Origin: an uncultured Niabella sp. | GTDB lineage: Bacteria > Bacteroidota > Bacteroidia > Chitinophagales > Chitinophagaceae | NCBI GenBank assembly: GCA_934486785.1 | Contig: CAKSQK010000004.1 | Span: 62,001-126,000 of the forward strand | Reading direction: 5' to 3' | DNA length: 64,000 bases | Shown here: piece by piece, positions 36,874 through 45,976 of the stretch | How the letters are laid out: each line of letters starts with the position of its first letter | How positions within the stretch are numbered: position 1 is the first letter of the stretch | Notes under the pieces: model-generated | Database searches by the model: none | Told to the model about the DNA's origin: nothing | The model's input: only the letters and a program-made list of their open reading frames with translations | Program-made: the position numbers and the translations under genes

Positions 36874-38178
36874 TTATGCTTTTACTTTATAACCGCTTAC
36901 AGCATAGTACAGAATAAATAAAAATAATGGAATGGGAACAAAAAATCCGGGGCTCATGCCATATACATCAGATACAGCACCCATGATGGGAGGAAATACA
37001 GCCCCACCAGCCACTGCCATTACCAGGAATGACGCTCCACGCTTTGTTTGCGGCCCCAGGCCTCTGATTGCCAGAGCAAATATTGTAGGGAACATGATAG
37101 ACATAAAGAAGAATACGCCATACAAAGCAATAAATGAAGCCCAACCTAAATGTGCACCAACAATTGGTAAAAGTAAGCAAACAGCCACCGTATAAATAGC
37201 CAGAAGCTTAACAGGCTTGTAATACTTCATCAGAGCACTGCCCGAAATACGCCCGATCATGAATAACAGGAAACCTAATGATAAGAAGTAAGGGCCATCA
37301 ACAGGTTCCCAGCGTGGGTATTGCGTGTGATCTGTAACAAAATTAATGAGGAAACTGAATATACCTGTTTGTGCAGCCACATAACAAGCTTGCGCTGCAA
37401 CACCCAAAGCAAAATGCCTGTTTTTCCAAAGAGGTTTTTTAGTGATATATCTTGGATGCGTTGGATCATCTGATACTTCTATAGTATCATCGGCGCCGGG
37501 CGTTGCCGACATGCCATGGCCACCGCCATGTGCCGCGTTCTCATCTTCTTCTGTAATTTCAGGAAGTTTCAGCCGCATGAAGATAAAGGCTACCACTAAA
37601 ACAGATAAGCCAATCAATAAAAATGGCAGCACAATAGACATCATCTTCTCCCCTTCCACATGGCTTTGATTGCCGTATACGTACAGCGCAATCAACGGAC
37701 CGATTGTCCAGGCAAGGCCGTTGAACGATTGGGAAAAATTGATCCTTCGTTCTGCAGTTTCTGGCGGACCTAATTTAGTGGTATAGGGGTTGGCAGCTGT
37801 TTCAAGCGTGGTGAGGCCACTGCCTATAATTAGTAAACACATTAAGAACAATATGAACGACTGCATGGGCGCAGTGGCGGCAGACAATAAAGCACCTGCG
37901 GCGAATAACAATAAGCCAAAAATGATTCCTTTTTTATACCCGAATTTTTTCATGAACATTCCCGCAGGAATGGCCATGATTGCATAAGCTCCATACAATG
38001 CAAACTGTATCATACTTGACTGCCATTTTTTCAAATGCAGCATGTCCTGAAAATTTTTGTCAAGCGTATCCAGCATGCCGTGTGCAATGCCCCACAAGAA
38101 GAATAGCGTGCTGATAGCCGCAAAAGGTACTGCGTAATTAACACCGTCTTTTACAAAAAGTGATTGTTTTTTGGCCAT
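36874..38178 (-). CDS. FucP-like MFS sugar/H+ symporter (probable D-arabinose importer)
   Basis: 434 residues, 12 membrane helices, FHS family of the major facilitator superfamily (L-fucose/glucose/galactose permeases). The ETAANPY motif near residue 125 matches the helix 4 motif of E. coli FucP, whose Glu is essential, and the HGMLDTLDKNF stretch near residue 33 corresponds to the helix 1 region with the essential Asp. An unusual His/Gly/Asp-rich cytoplasmic loop (about 205-240) is present. E. coli FucP also carries D-arabinose, and the neighbours here are FucI and a DUF4185 protein, so D-arabinose is the favoured substrate (inference). Confidence 0.9.
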   Translation of the reverse strand: MAKKQSLFVKDGVNYAVPFAAISTLFFLWGIAHGMLDTLDKNFQDMLHLKKWQSSMIQFALYGAYAIMAIPAGMFMKKFGYKKGIIFGLLLFAAGALLSAATAPMQSFILFLMCLLIIGSGLTTLETAANPYTTKLGPPETAERRINFSQSFNGLAWTIGPLIALYVYGNQSHVEGEKMMSIVLPFLLIGLSVLVVAFIFMRLKLPEITEEDENAAHGGGHGMSATPGADDTIEVSDDPTHPRYITKKPLWKNRHFALGVAAQACYVAAQTGIFSFLINFVTDHTQYPRWEPVDGPYFLSLGFLLFMIGRISGSALMKYYKPVKLLAIYTVAVCLLLPIVGAHLGWASFIALYGVFFFMSIMFPTIFALAIRGLGPQTKRGASFLVMAVAGGAVFPPIMGAVSDVYGMSPGFFVPIPLFLFILYYAVSGYKVKA

Positions 38179-38219
38179 AGAATTGTTTTATTCTTTTATC
38201 TGAAAATTAATCGTTCGTA

Positions 38220-39320
38220 TTATTGCTGATCTGTGACTTGTTTCAACCGGGACTTCATTAGAAAAACATTATAAGGCGCCCACAACGACATGCTGAAATA
38301 CAACACATCGCCATTGTTGTACGGATGCATAAACGGGCCGTAAAGCCCTGGAAATGTTTTACCGGCCACCAGTATTTCGGGCGCTGACCACTGACCGGTT
38401 ATATGCTTTGCATACCTCAATTCAATATTCCTTGTTTTATCGTTCAAATACGCCAGCATCCAGCAGTTAAAATGATCATTAAAAAATAAGGAGGCTTCGC
38501 CTACCGACCCGTCAAACAATTTTGAAGCTTCTTTTTCATTGCCCTTTAACCAGCCTTTTAAATCGTTCCAGTACTCATATTGTTTTTGATGAAGAATGTC
38601 TTTTTCTTTAAACCTGCACAAATATACCGGGGATGTTCTCAATGTCTTTGTTCCGGCCATATAAACATACCCATCCTTTTTAGCCCATGCTGCCACTGAA
38701 AACTTACTGCTCCGTGGAAAGAATATCTGATCGCAGCGTTCCCAGGTTTTACCGCCATTTTTTGATCTGTAAACTGATGAATAATTAGTCACCCAGCCTT
38801 CCCATGATTTCAGATCAAAATAATGTACATAGTCTGCACCATCCACATGAATGGCAGCAGTGGGAATAATGGTATGGCTTTTTTCAGAAGGTGGAAGCAT
38901 TTGCTTTGCCGCACCTTTGGCATCGGTAGCCATCGAATCAATCGCCAGGCCATCAGAAAGATCTGTATCAGTTGAAAATGCCAGGAGGTTGAACCGCCAG
39001 TCTGTAGCCTTTCCCGGCCCGCCGCCAACCGGTACAAAATCATTCCCATACGAATCTCCAAAGAACAATCCTATTCTGCCATCTTCCATATCCCACATAA
39101 TGCCCAGGTCAGTTCCGCCAACATTGTACTTGGTTGTATGGCCCGTGTTGGGAAGCTTTTCGCCCGGCAATGTTTTGCCGGTCAGCCGTGCAATCCTTAT
39201 GGTTTCAACCACGCTAATTTTTCTCAACCTCTCATCCACCTGCGTTGAGGATGAGATTTTTTGTGAGCATCCGTAAGCAAGCCATAGTAATAAGCAAACA
39301 GCAATGTTTAGTTTTCTCAT
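38220..39320 (-). CDS. DUF4185 (GH183-type) lipoprotein 1, candidate endo-D-arabinanase
   Basis: 366 residues with lipobox ending AYGC (about residue 18). DUF4185 core with VGGTDLGIMWDMEDGRIGLFFGD near residue 70 and the end FYSMSLWAPYNVFLMKS-type motif. To my knowledge this domain is the one grouped in CAZy GH183, which contains endo-D-arabinofuranases acting on mycobacterial D-arabinan; no activity is proved for this protein. The residues after the Cys (SQKISSS) lack acidic residues, so surface export is less certain than for the second copy. Its start is only 3 bp after the FucI stop, a strong operon link to D-arabinose use. Confidence 0.85.
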   Translation of the reverse strand: MRKLNIAVCLLLWLAYGCSQKISSSTQVDERLRKISVVETIRIARLTGKTLPGEKLPNTGHTTKYNVGGTDLGIMWDMEDGRIGLFFGDSYGNDFVPVGGGPGKATDWRFNLLAFSTDTDLSDGLAIDSMATDAKGAAKQMLPPSEKSHTIIPTAAIHVDGADYVHYFDLKSWEGWVTNYSSVYRSKNGGKTWERCDQIFFPRSSKFSVAAWAKKDGYVYMAGTKTLRTSPVYLCRFKEKDILHQKQYEYWNDLKGWLKGNEKEASKLFDGSVGEASLFFNDHFNCWMLAYLNDKTRNIELRYAKHITGQWSAPEILVAGKTFPGLYGPFMHPYNNGDVLYFSMSLWAPYNVFLMKSRLKQVTDQQ

Positions 39321-39323
39321 ATA

Positions 39324-41081
39324 TTACTGGTACAACGGCCCGTATGCTTCGCATGCCCGGTAATCACTGCCTTCTGCATTCATTCCATATGCCGCCCATG
39401 CTGACGGGCGGAAAATTTTATCCGCATCTACATTATGCATGCAAACTGGTATGCGCAGCATGGAAGCCAGCGTGATCAGGTCTGCACCAATATGCCCATA
39501 GCTGATGGCGCCATGGTTGGAGCCCCAGTTGGCCATTACGCTGTAAACATCTTTAAAAGCGCCCTCACCGGTAAGATTTGGCACAAACCAGGTTGTGGGC
39601 CAGATGTAGTCAGTACGCTTATCTAAAACTTCATGCACGTTTTCAGGTAAATCAACTGTATATCCTTCGGCAATTTGCAACACCGGGCCAAGGCCTTTGA
39701 TCAAATTCACACGGCACATGGTTACCGGCATTTCGCCTTTTGTTAAAAACTTGGATGAAAACCCACCGCCCCGCATATAATCGCGGTTAGAAGGATGAAA
39801 AGTGGTTGCTGCCACACAGGCCTGCGCTTCTTCTGCTGAAATGTCCCAGAAAGGTTTCATGGCTGGTTTGCCATCAATACTTTGCCGGCCGGTGCCATCA
39901 AGTGTTGCCGATCCTGAATTGATCAGGTGAATGAAGCCGTCTTTTGCCCTGCCTTCAGGCTTCCAGCCCGATACGCGTTCTGTTGCCGAAGGGCTCCAGT
40001 AAGTTCTGACATCGGCAAAAATCTGGGCCGTGTTGGTAAGCAGGTAATTGAACAGCATGGAAACGCCGTTGAGCGAATCATTTTCTGTAGCAACCATAAA
40101 CGGGCTGCGAATGCCGTTCCAGTCAAAAGAAGAATTCAGAATGGCTTCAGAGAAATCCCCGTTGGGCAGGTAATCCGTCCATTGCCTTTGGCCCTGGAAG
40201 CCTGATAAAATAGCGTTATGCCCGTGAGCTTCTTCATAAAAACCTATTTCTGCCAGTTTTTTATTGCCGGTCATCAGGTCGCGGATGATGAGCGTCATCT
40301 TCACCACAAATTCCCAATCGCTGTCCAGCGCTTCGCGCGATTTCTTTTTAGGGTTAAAGTCTTCTCCTTCCTTACAATTTTCTTTTACCCATTTCAAAGC
40401 CGTTTCATATTCATCCTTATCATAAATACCCAGCTCAATTCTGCGCAGCACTTCGGTGCTGTCAACATATTCATTCCGCATGCCTAAAAATTCCTGGAAG
40501 AAATCAGGATTTACTGCAGAACCTACTATGCCCATTGATACAGAACCAATAGCCAGGTACGATTTGCCTTTCATGATGGCAACGGCAAGGCCGGCCTTTG
40601 CAAACGATAAAAGTTTTTCGCGAACATCATTCGGTATGGTTGGATCGCCCATATCCTGCACATCGCGGCCGTAAATGCCAAAGCTGGGCAGGCCTTTTTG
40701 ATTATGCCCCGCCAGTGTGGCTGCCAGGTACACAGCTCCTGGCCTTTCAGTTCCGTTAAATCCCCAAATGGCTTTAGGGAGTGTGGGGCTCATGTCCATG
40801 GTTTCGGTACCATAGCACCAGCATGGCGTTACAGAAAGTGAAACGCCAACATTATTATCAGCAAATTTTTGCGCGCAGTCAGCAGCTTCTTTTACACCGC
40901 CAATGCAGGTATCGGCAATCACGCACTGCACCGGCGAGCCATCAGGATATTTCAGTTCATCACTATACAGTTTTGCCACAGCTTTTGCCATGTTCATGGT
41001 TGTATCTTCCAAAGATTCCCTGATGCCGCCATAACGGCCATCTATGATGGGGCGAATGCCTATTTTAGGATGGCTGGTCAT
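39324..41081 (-). CDS. fucI: L-fucose / D-arabinose isomerase
   Basis: 585 residues, very close in sequence and length to E. coli FucI (591). The manganese ligands are conserved: Glu333 in [10 protein letters not shown], Asp357 in [10 protein letters not shown] and His523 in NWGSNHGAI. FucI interconverts L-fucose and L-fuculose, and the same enzyme converts D-arabinose to D-ribulose. In this window there is no fuculokinase, fuculose-phosphate aldolase or fucosidase, while D-arabinan-directed domains flank it, so D-arabinose isomerisation is the likelier job (inference). Cytosolic. Located 46 bp downstream of the DUF6786-like gene. Confidence 0.95.
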   Translation of the reverse strand: MTSHPKIGIRPIIDGRYGGIRESLEDTTMNMAKAVAKLYSDELKYPDGSPVQCVIADTCIGGVKEAADCAQKFADNNVGVSLSVTPCWCYGTETMDMSPTLPKAIWGFNGTERPGAVYLAATLAGHNQKGLPSFGIYGRDVQDMGDPTIPNDVREKLLSFAKAGLAVAIMKGKSYLAIGSVSMGIVGSAVNPDFFQEFLGMRNEYVDSTEVLRRIELGIYDKDEYETALKWVKENCKEGEDFNPKKKSREALDSDWEFVVKMTLIIRDLMTGNKKLAEIGFYEEAHGHNAILSGFQGQRQWTDYLPNGDFSEAILNSSFDWNGIRSPFMVATENDSLNGVSMLFNYLLTNTAQIFADVRTYWSPSATERVSGWKPEGRAKDGFIHLINSGSATLDGTGRQSIDGKPAMKPFWDISAEEAQACVAATTFHPSNRDYMRGGGFSSKFLTKGEMPVTMCRVNLIKGLGPVLQIAEGYTVDLPENVHEVLDKRTDYIWPTTWFVPNLTGEGAFKDVYSVMANWGSNHGAISYGHIGADLITLASMLRIPVCMHNVDADKIFRPSAWAAYGMNAEGSDYRACEAYGPLYQ

Positions 41082-41127
41082 ATTTCTGATATTAGTAGTT
41101 AGTATATTTTATGAAACAATTTCTTTT

Positions 41128-42411
41128 TTATAGGCTGATGTGAACTTCGTTTCCAAAGGCATTTTCAATTTCATTTAGCGAAGCGCCCAAAACTTTTTTT
41201 GCAATGGCATCGAGCATAGCCCTGTCTCCTGTAAAATGATACACGTTATGCTGATGCGTTTGTTTTTCGCCGGGTTTTAAAAATGCTGCGGGAGAGACAC
41301 TTTCAATTTCGTAGAAAGGCCCCATTTGCGAGCCGTCTTCCAGCGGTCCGTCGTTGTAGGCATTCATGGCATCTCCGCTGTAAGGATCACGGTCGGTACG
41401 CCATTCCTGGTTCAGATATTTGGCCTTATTGTCTACATCAAATTTCGCGATGGTTAAAACTTTATTTACAGCGTCGTAGCTACCGGCCACATTTTTTACA
41501 CGTGCAGGCGGTATGCCCATTTTACCTCTTGATTTACCATCGGCTTTAAAATACAAAATGCCGTTTGCGTATTTAATACGCTCCTTAGGAATCTCTCCAA
41601 AATAATCGGTTGTAGCCACCTTGCCACTTGCTTCATTTATGTAAGGAATCACGATGGTACATTTTTCCGATGGCGTAAACATGTCCAGGTTCCACATACA
41701 GGGGGCGCCTGATTGCTCTGTCCAGGCATGGGTACCAGTATTGATAATACTGTTTACAGTTTGAAAGCCTACAGTTTTTAAACCGGTAATATCTACACCC
41801 AGTTGCTGCGAAATGCTTGAATTGCTGAGCAGTTCTACACTGCGTTGCACCTTCATCGTAAGTGTGGTACCAGCATAGTTCTGAAGGTTCATATCCTTTT
41901 CCATATCTACTTTGCCGGCATTGCTCGCTACAAGTGTCCAGGGTTCGGAATCAATTGGCGAAGGCGTATGCCAATCATTAAATGCCTGCTGCACACCTGG
42001 CTTAAAGAACAATGAAAACTTACCTCCCTCGGGACCCAGCCACAGGCGGTCTTCGCCACCATACCCATTCATGTGCGGGTCATTTTTATCAAAAGCGCTA
42101 TAGTTGACCCATCCAAAACTTTTACCTCCCCAGCCATCTGCTGTGGAAGTAAAAACCTTTGCCTGGTATTTGGGGGAGATGATGATCTGTGATGCGCTGT
42201 CATCGCTTTTTAATACAATCAGGCTACTGTCATATTTTGTAAGGAACTGTAAATCGTAACCAAACGTTCCTTCAGGATATTGATCCTTCATAATATTATT
42301 GGTTTGACGGGAAGAGTCATTTTGTTCATTACCGGATCCTGAGGGATTATTACAAGCTGCCATTATAGCGCTGATAGCGAACAGGCTCAGAACAGTTTTT
42401 TTTACGTACAT
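41128..42411 (-). CDS. DUF6786-like secreted lipoprotein, possible mutarotase-fold
   Basis: 427 residues; lipobox MAAC at about residue 20, followed by a polar Ser/Asn/Gln linker. The rest is beta-rich with features reminiscent of the galactose-mutarotase-like supersandwich (WGGKSFGWVNY, GGEDRLWLGPEGGKFSLFF, and a late KQTHQHNVYHF segment). I assign DUF6786 only tentatively and know of no proven function. Position upstream of fucI, and 100 bp downstream of a GH172 gene, suggests a role with the released pentose, for example anomer interconversion, or binding (inference). Confidence 0.6.
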   Translation of the reverse strand: MYVKKTVLSLFAISAIMAACNNPSGSGNEQNDSSRQTNNIMKDQYPEGTFGYDLQFLTKYDSSLIVLKSDDSASQIIISPKYQAKVFTSTADGWGGKSFGWVNYSAFDKNDPHMNGYGGEDRLWLGPEGGKFSLFFKPGVQQAFNDWHTPSPIDSEPWTLVASNAGKVDMEKDMNLQNYAGTTLTMKVQRSVELLSNSSISQQLGVDITGLKTVGFQTVNSIINTGTHAWTEQSGAPCMWNLDMFTPSEKCTIVIPYINEASGKVATTDYFGEIPKERIKYANGILYFKADGKSRGKMGIPPARVKNVAGSYDAVNKVLTIAKFDVDNKAKYLNQEWRTDRDPYSGDAMNAYNDGPLEDGSQMGPFYEIESVSPAAFLKPGEKQTHQHNVYHFTGDRAMLDAIAKKVLGASLNEIENAFGNEVHISL

Positions 42412-42511
42412 GTTTCAATCGTTTTATTTTAGCATATAAGCATGCATTTGCTGATGATTGACAAAGTTGCAGCGCCAGAGTAAATATTGACACTGCAACA
42501 TAATGTTTTTA

Positions 42512-43678
42512 TTAATTTACTTCCAGCGTATTGGCATCAGGTAGTTTGGGGAAACGGGCATGCGGTTCTGCCTGGTACCAGTAAGCAACGGTTATAATGT
42601 CTGACCGTTGAGACAGGTAACGGCCGCCTGATTTCCAGCCCAAATCCTGTATGGTAACCTTTAGATCTTTTTCAAAACGGATGGGATCCATAATGTGCCA
42701 GCGATACATGCCAAAACGCATTTGGGAGCCATACAATCCATCAGGCCTTAACACCTGATGCAGCCCTGCATACGCGGTAGAATATTCCTGATACTGGCGG
42801 GTACGTTTGTTTTCAAAATTATAGGATCCGCAAAAGTAATCTTCTGTGCCTGTACCTACAATGGTGGCATAATCTTTATCACCATCCATGAAAAATTTAA
42901 TTTCGCCTTCTCCCCACCAACCATTGTTGGTAACACCTACACCCATATAAGTACCCACATAATGACCTTTGCCTTTTATACCATCAATAATGGTGTGTAT
43001 GCCCCGAATGCCATCTTCACGGCGGCGGTATTGTGCATGAAAATAGGCTTCATCATCTCCAATTGGTGTTAAAGTATAATCAATTTGATAATACAGGCGC
43101 ATGGGCTGCGAGTCAATATTCTCCATGGTAATCTTGCATTTTTTGCGGAAAGGCATTTTCCAATAGCTGTTAAATGCGCTGCCGGGGTTTACTGTAATGG
43201 CCAGTGAATTTAAAGGTGAAAATTCATTCCAGGCTATGCCGAAGAAGGGACCCACAGGGCTTTCTACTGAAGGGCTTTGTTCACCATCATAATACACCCT
43301 GAAGATGGATAAATTAAAATTGCCGGTTGGCGTCATCCAAATGTGCTGTATAGCACCTGGGCCATCTATGTCTGCCAATGTAAACGTTTCACCGGGCTCA
43401 ATTATGATAAAGGGGTTTACTTTCCAGCCCTTGCCCAGATCGCGCGCTTCATTGGCTGCATTGGCCACATTGCGCTTTCCTTTATCGGCAACCGGATCGG
43501 CCATGCCGCCTTTACCTTTTTCCCCCGTAAAGTTTTCGGGACTGATGGAACGTGTTTTTGCATCAGACAAACGGGAAAGATTGCCAAGGGTCATATCCAA
43601 ACCGCTAAACTTTCCGCTCTGCGCTAATAAGGCAGTGCTAACAAAACAAAACATAAAAAAGAAGAGAATTTTTTTCAT
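42512..43678 (-). CDS. DUF2961 (GH172) secreted enzyme 1, candidate D-arabinofuranosidase
   Basis: 388 residues from the ATG at 43678, which starts a clean Sec signal (MKKILFFFMFCFVSTALLAQ); the upstream in-frame ATG at 43720 would put the operator at 43703-43718 inside the gene. GH172 double jelly-roll protein with IQHIWMTPTG near residue 110, PSVESPVGPFFG near 135 and IVGTGTEDYFCGSY near 280, which carries a conserved Glu consistent with the catalytic pair. GH172 includes exo-alpha-D-arabinofuranosidases and fructofuranose-acting enzymes. Probably periplasmic. It has its own operator, so it is likely induced with SusC3 and SusC4. Confidence 0.9.
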   Translation of the reverse strand: MKKILFFFMFCFVSTALLAQSGKFSGLDMTLGNLSRLSDAKTRSISPENFTGEKGKGGMADPVADKGKRNVANAANEARDLGKGWKVNPFIIIEPGETFTLADIDGPGAIQHIWMTPTGNFNLSIFRVYYDGEQSPSVESPVGPFFGIAWNEFSPLNSLAITVNPGSAFNSYWKMPFRKKCKITMENIDSQPMRLYYQIDYTLTPIGDDEAYFHAQYRRREDGIRGIHTIIDGIKGKGHYVGTYMGVGVTNNGWWGEGEIKFFMDGDKDYATIVGTGTEDYFCGSYNFENKRTRQYQEYSTAYAGLHQVLRPDGLYGSQMRFGMYRWHIMDPIRFEKDLKVTIQDLGWKSGGRYLSQRSDIITVAYWYQAEPHARFPKLPDANTLEVN

Positions 43679-43702
43679 ATACAACAGTTTAAAATTTAAA
43701 TC

Positions 43703-43718
43703 GCTTATTCGTTTAAGC
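43703..43718. promoter_or_regulatory. LacI-type operator GCTTATTCGTTTAAGC (GH172 gene 1)
   Basis: Near-palindrome with central CG, 25-40 bp before the GH172 start at 43678. The same 16 bases occur at 52585-52600 and 62769-62784. The closeness to the start codon fits a repressor site over the promoter. Confidence 0.8.
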
Positions 43719-43813
43719 AAATATAGTTATTCAGTTCAACTTTTCTCAATTATCAAAAAAATTATTTTGCGTCCGACCGTGCTTATCCGCTTAGCAACTT
43801 TTATCCTTATGCA

Positions 43814-44956
43814 TTACGGTATAGACTGATGCTCTGTGTCACGCATCCGGTACCAATTCACCAAATGATCTTTTGACGGCAGCGCGAATGATAACCGTGA
43901 CGCGCTTTGCAAATACCAATATGCAGTAGCCGAATATTTAAACTCCTGCGTGGCCTGCGGAGGCCTTGGATTTATAAATTCCATTTCAAAACTCTTATTA
44001 AAATATATCGCATCATTTTCATGAAACCGGTACATGCTTATCATTGACCTAAGCGCATCTTTCAGTGGCACGCCATGCAGCGGCGCATCAAACTCTCCAT
44101 TTCTAAAATACCATCCTCCATTGAAATAATCTTCCAGCCCGGTACCAACAATTGTGGGTGTTGCGTGATCATTTGTATCAATATAAATATATTCAGGCGC
44201 CTCAAGATAGCCGAGATAATTGGGTAGAAAAGATTGCATGGAAACACAACACCCCACAAAATGTCCCTTCCCAGTTGTTTTCATAATTGACATAGGCTCT
44301 GAGCCTTTGTTTGTGCCTTGGCTATACATACAATGCAACCGCCCCGAATTTGCCGGAAGTTGTTCCAGCCTGGTATAATTGGCGTTTAAAAAAACGGCGC
44401 TTTCTCGTGTTTCGTGCAGGTTCTCAACTTCAATTTTTACTTGATTGAATGGCATTGGCAGGTAGCAATAAAATCCCCCACTCGACATACCCAAGTACTT
44501 TGATGTATAATGTTTATACTCACAAAAGCCAATACCGAAAAAATCTCCTATTGGCGCTTCTATAGAAGGATAATCATTACCATCATAATAAACCCGCACG
44601 ATCAGTTTCTTTAGTATTGTCTGGCTGGGATATTTTTCTTTACTCACGTCCCAATGTTCCCAAAACCAACCGGCACAGGTGATCCAAAGCCTTGTAATGA
44701 TACCTGGCTTGTTATATTCTGCCAGCACCTTTCTTTCTCCTGGCTTTACATCTATAGCCTTTTGACGGGTTGCGGGGTTGAATGTTGTGAGCTGCGCTGA
44801 AGTAATATTTCGGATGGTTGACAGATCAAAATCACTGCCAGAAGTAGGGTGAGGATTTTCTGTAGCATTTAATACGGATGGATTTAATAATGCAGCACCG
44901 CCTACTGCAGCAATTGTTGAAAGTGCTTTCCGACGATTCAATTTATCAAAATACAT
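43814..44956 (-). CDS. DUF2961 (GH172) secreted enzyme 2, candidate D-arabinofuranosidase
   Basis: 380 residues. The N terminus MYFDKLNRRKALSTIAAVGG is Tat-like (RRKA then a hydrophobic stretch), unlike the other two GH172 proteins, which have Sec signals. GH172 motifs: TRLWITCAGW near 90, YPSIEAPIGDFFGIG near 135 and TIVGTGLEDYFNGGWYF near 265 with the conserved Glu. Located downstream of the propeller-like lipoprotein (48 bp) and 135 bp upstream of GH172 gene 1. Probably trims D-arabinofuranosyl units in the periplasm (family knowledge plus context). Confidence 0.88.
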   Translation of the reverse strand: MYFDKLNRRKALSTIAAVGGAALLNPSVLNATENPHPTSGSDFDLSTIRNITSAQLTTFNPATRQKAIDVKPGERKVLAEYNKPGIITRLWITCAGWFWEHWDVSKEKYPSQTILKKLIVRVYYDGNDYPSIEAPIGDFFGIGFCEYKHYTSKYLGMSSGGFYCYLPMPFNQVKIEVENLHETRESAVFLNANYTRLEQLPANSGRLHCMYSQGTNKGSEPMSIMKTTGKGHFVGCCVSMQSFLPNYLGYLEAPEYIYIDTNDHATPTIVGTGLEDYFNGGWYFRNGEFDAPLHGVPLKDALRSMISMYRFHENDAIYFNKSFEMEFINPRPPQATQEFKYSATAYWYLQSASRLSFALPSKDHLVNWYRMRDTEHQSIP

Positions 44957-45004
44957 AATAAAAAAATAATACTTCTAAAGCAGATGTGTTTTAACAGGGT
45001 ACTA

Positions 45005-45889
45005 TTAACCCGCATTATTTGTTGTTTTTGTTACATCAATAGTGTGCCTGAAAACCTCTCCTTTACTATTGATGCCAAGAATATCATTACCGGTTGCTGT
45101 AGTGCGTGTGTAAGTGCTCCATCCACTTCCTATTTTTGTACCGTTATTCAGGTTACCGCTGTCATCTACTGCGTAAGCCATTAAATCTCCGTCTCTGGTA
45201 ATAATAAGAAAATGATTTCCCATGGCCATAGCCGAACGATAGCCTTCAAACTTTTTCCCGGTATCATCGCGTTGCAGCGTTGCCGGGCGATTCCAGGTGC
45301 TCCAGTCATCAGTAAACTGGGCAAAAGGGCTTCGGAGGAGCGCCTCGCCCTGGTTGTGTGCAATCTGAAATACAAACTTTCCATTAAATGCGATAATATC
45401 ATATTTATCCCAGCCATCACCATACCAAAAGCCAAAGTTTGTTGGAAATGGGTCGGCAGCATTGGTTGTAGGATGCATGGTCAACATCCCATTTGCCGCT
45501 GCATCAAATCGAAACATACCGGCGGGAGGTACATTTACTACCATTACTGTTTGCACATTTTGCGCAAGACCCATATAATAAAGGTTTGCAGAAGCATCCC
45601 AGGGTGTGCCGGGAAATGGAGTACCAACATCAAAAACACCATCTGCACCAGGAGTATATACATTAAAAACTTTATCCTTGTTTCTTACATATAATTTACC
45701 ATTTTGCCCGGTTTTAAATATATCGCCCCAGTCAGCAGGCAGGGTCAGTACTTTTTTTCCGATTCCGGTACTTTGGGTAGTGTCAGGCTTGGTATGATCT
45801 CCTAAAGCAGGCGGATCGTATTTTTTCATGCAGGAAAAAATGAAAAGCAGCATTACGGGGATTAAAATCCAGTGTTTTAATCGTATCAT
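45005..45889 (-). CDS. lipoprotein with propeller-like repeats, candidate glycan binder
   Basis: 294 residues; lipobox FIFSC near residue 20, followed by MKKYDPPALGD. The mature part has repeated segments of the kind ILGINSKGEVFRHT, LIITRDGDLMAYAV, LYVRNKDKVFNVY and LYYMGLAQ, each with nearby Trp (WGDIF, WDAS, WDKYD, WSTY), which recall tachylectin-2-like beta-propellers. I do not recognise a family and no enzyme motif is visible. Placed between DUF4185 gene 2 and GH172 gene 2, so a surface glycan-binding role in D-arabinan capture is plausible (inference). Confidence 0.6.
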   Translation of the reverse strand: MIRLKHWILIPVMLLFIFSCMKKYDPPALGDHTKPDTTQSTGIGKKVLTLPADWGDIFKTGQNGKLYVRNKDKVFNVYTPGADGVFDVGTPFPGTPWDASANLYYMGLAQNVQTVMVVNVPPAGMFRFDAAANGMLTMHPTTNAADPFPTNFGFWYGDGWDKYDIIAFNGKFVFQIAHNQGEALLRSPFAQFTDDWSTWNRPATLQRDDTGKKFEGYRSAMAMGNHFLIITRDGDLMAYAVDDSGNLNNGTKIGSGWSTYTRTTATGNDILGINSKGEVFRHTIDVTKTTNNAG

Positions 45890-45976
45890 AATTAGAATTT
45901 TTATTGAATTAATAAAATTTTGATTGCAATGTGTTTCTTCTGTAAATGATTCTCAGGCTTTTAAAAATGCATATCA

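Noticed and set aside
36874..41081. A simple L-fucose utilisation operon.
   Set aside because: No fuculokinase, aldolase, FucU mutarotase or fucosidase of any recognised family is in the window, while D-arabinan-type domains surround the isomerase. Not excluded by genes outside the window.
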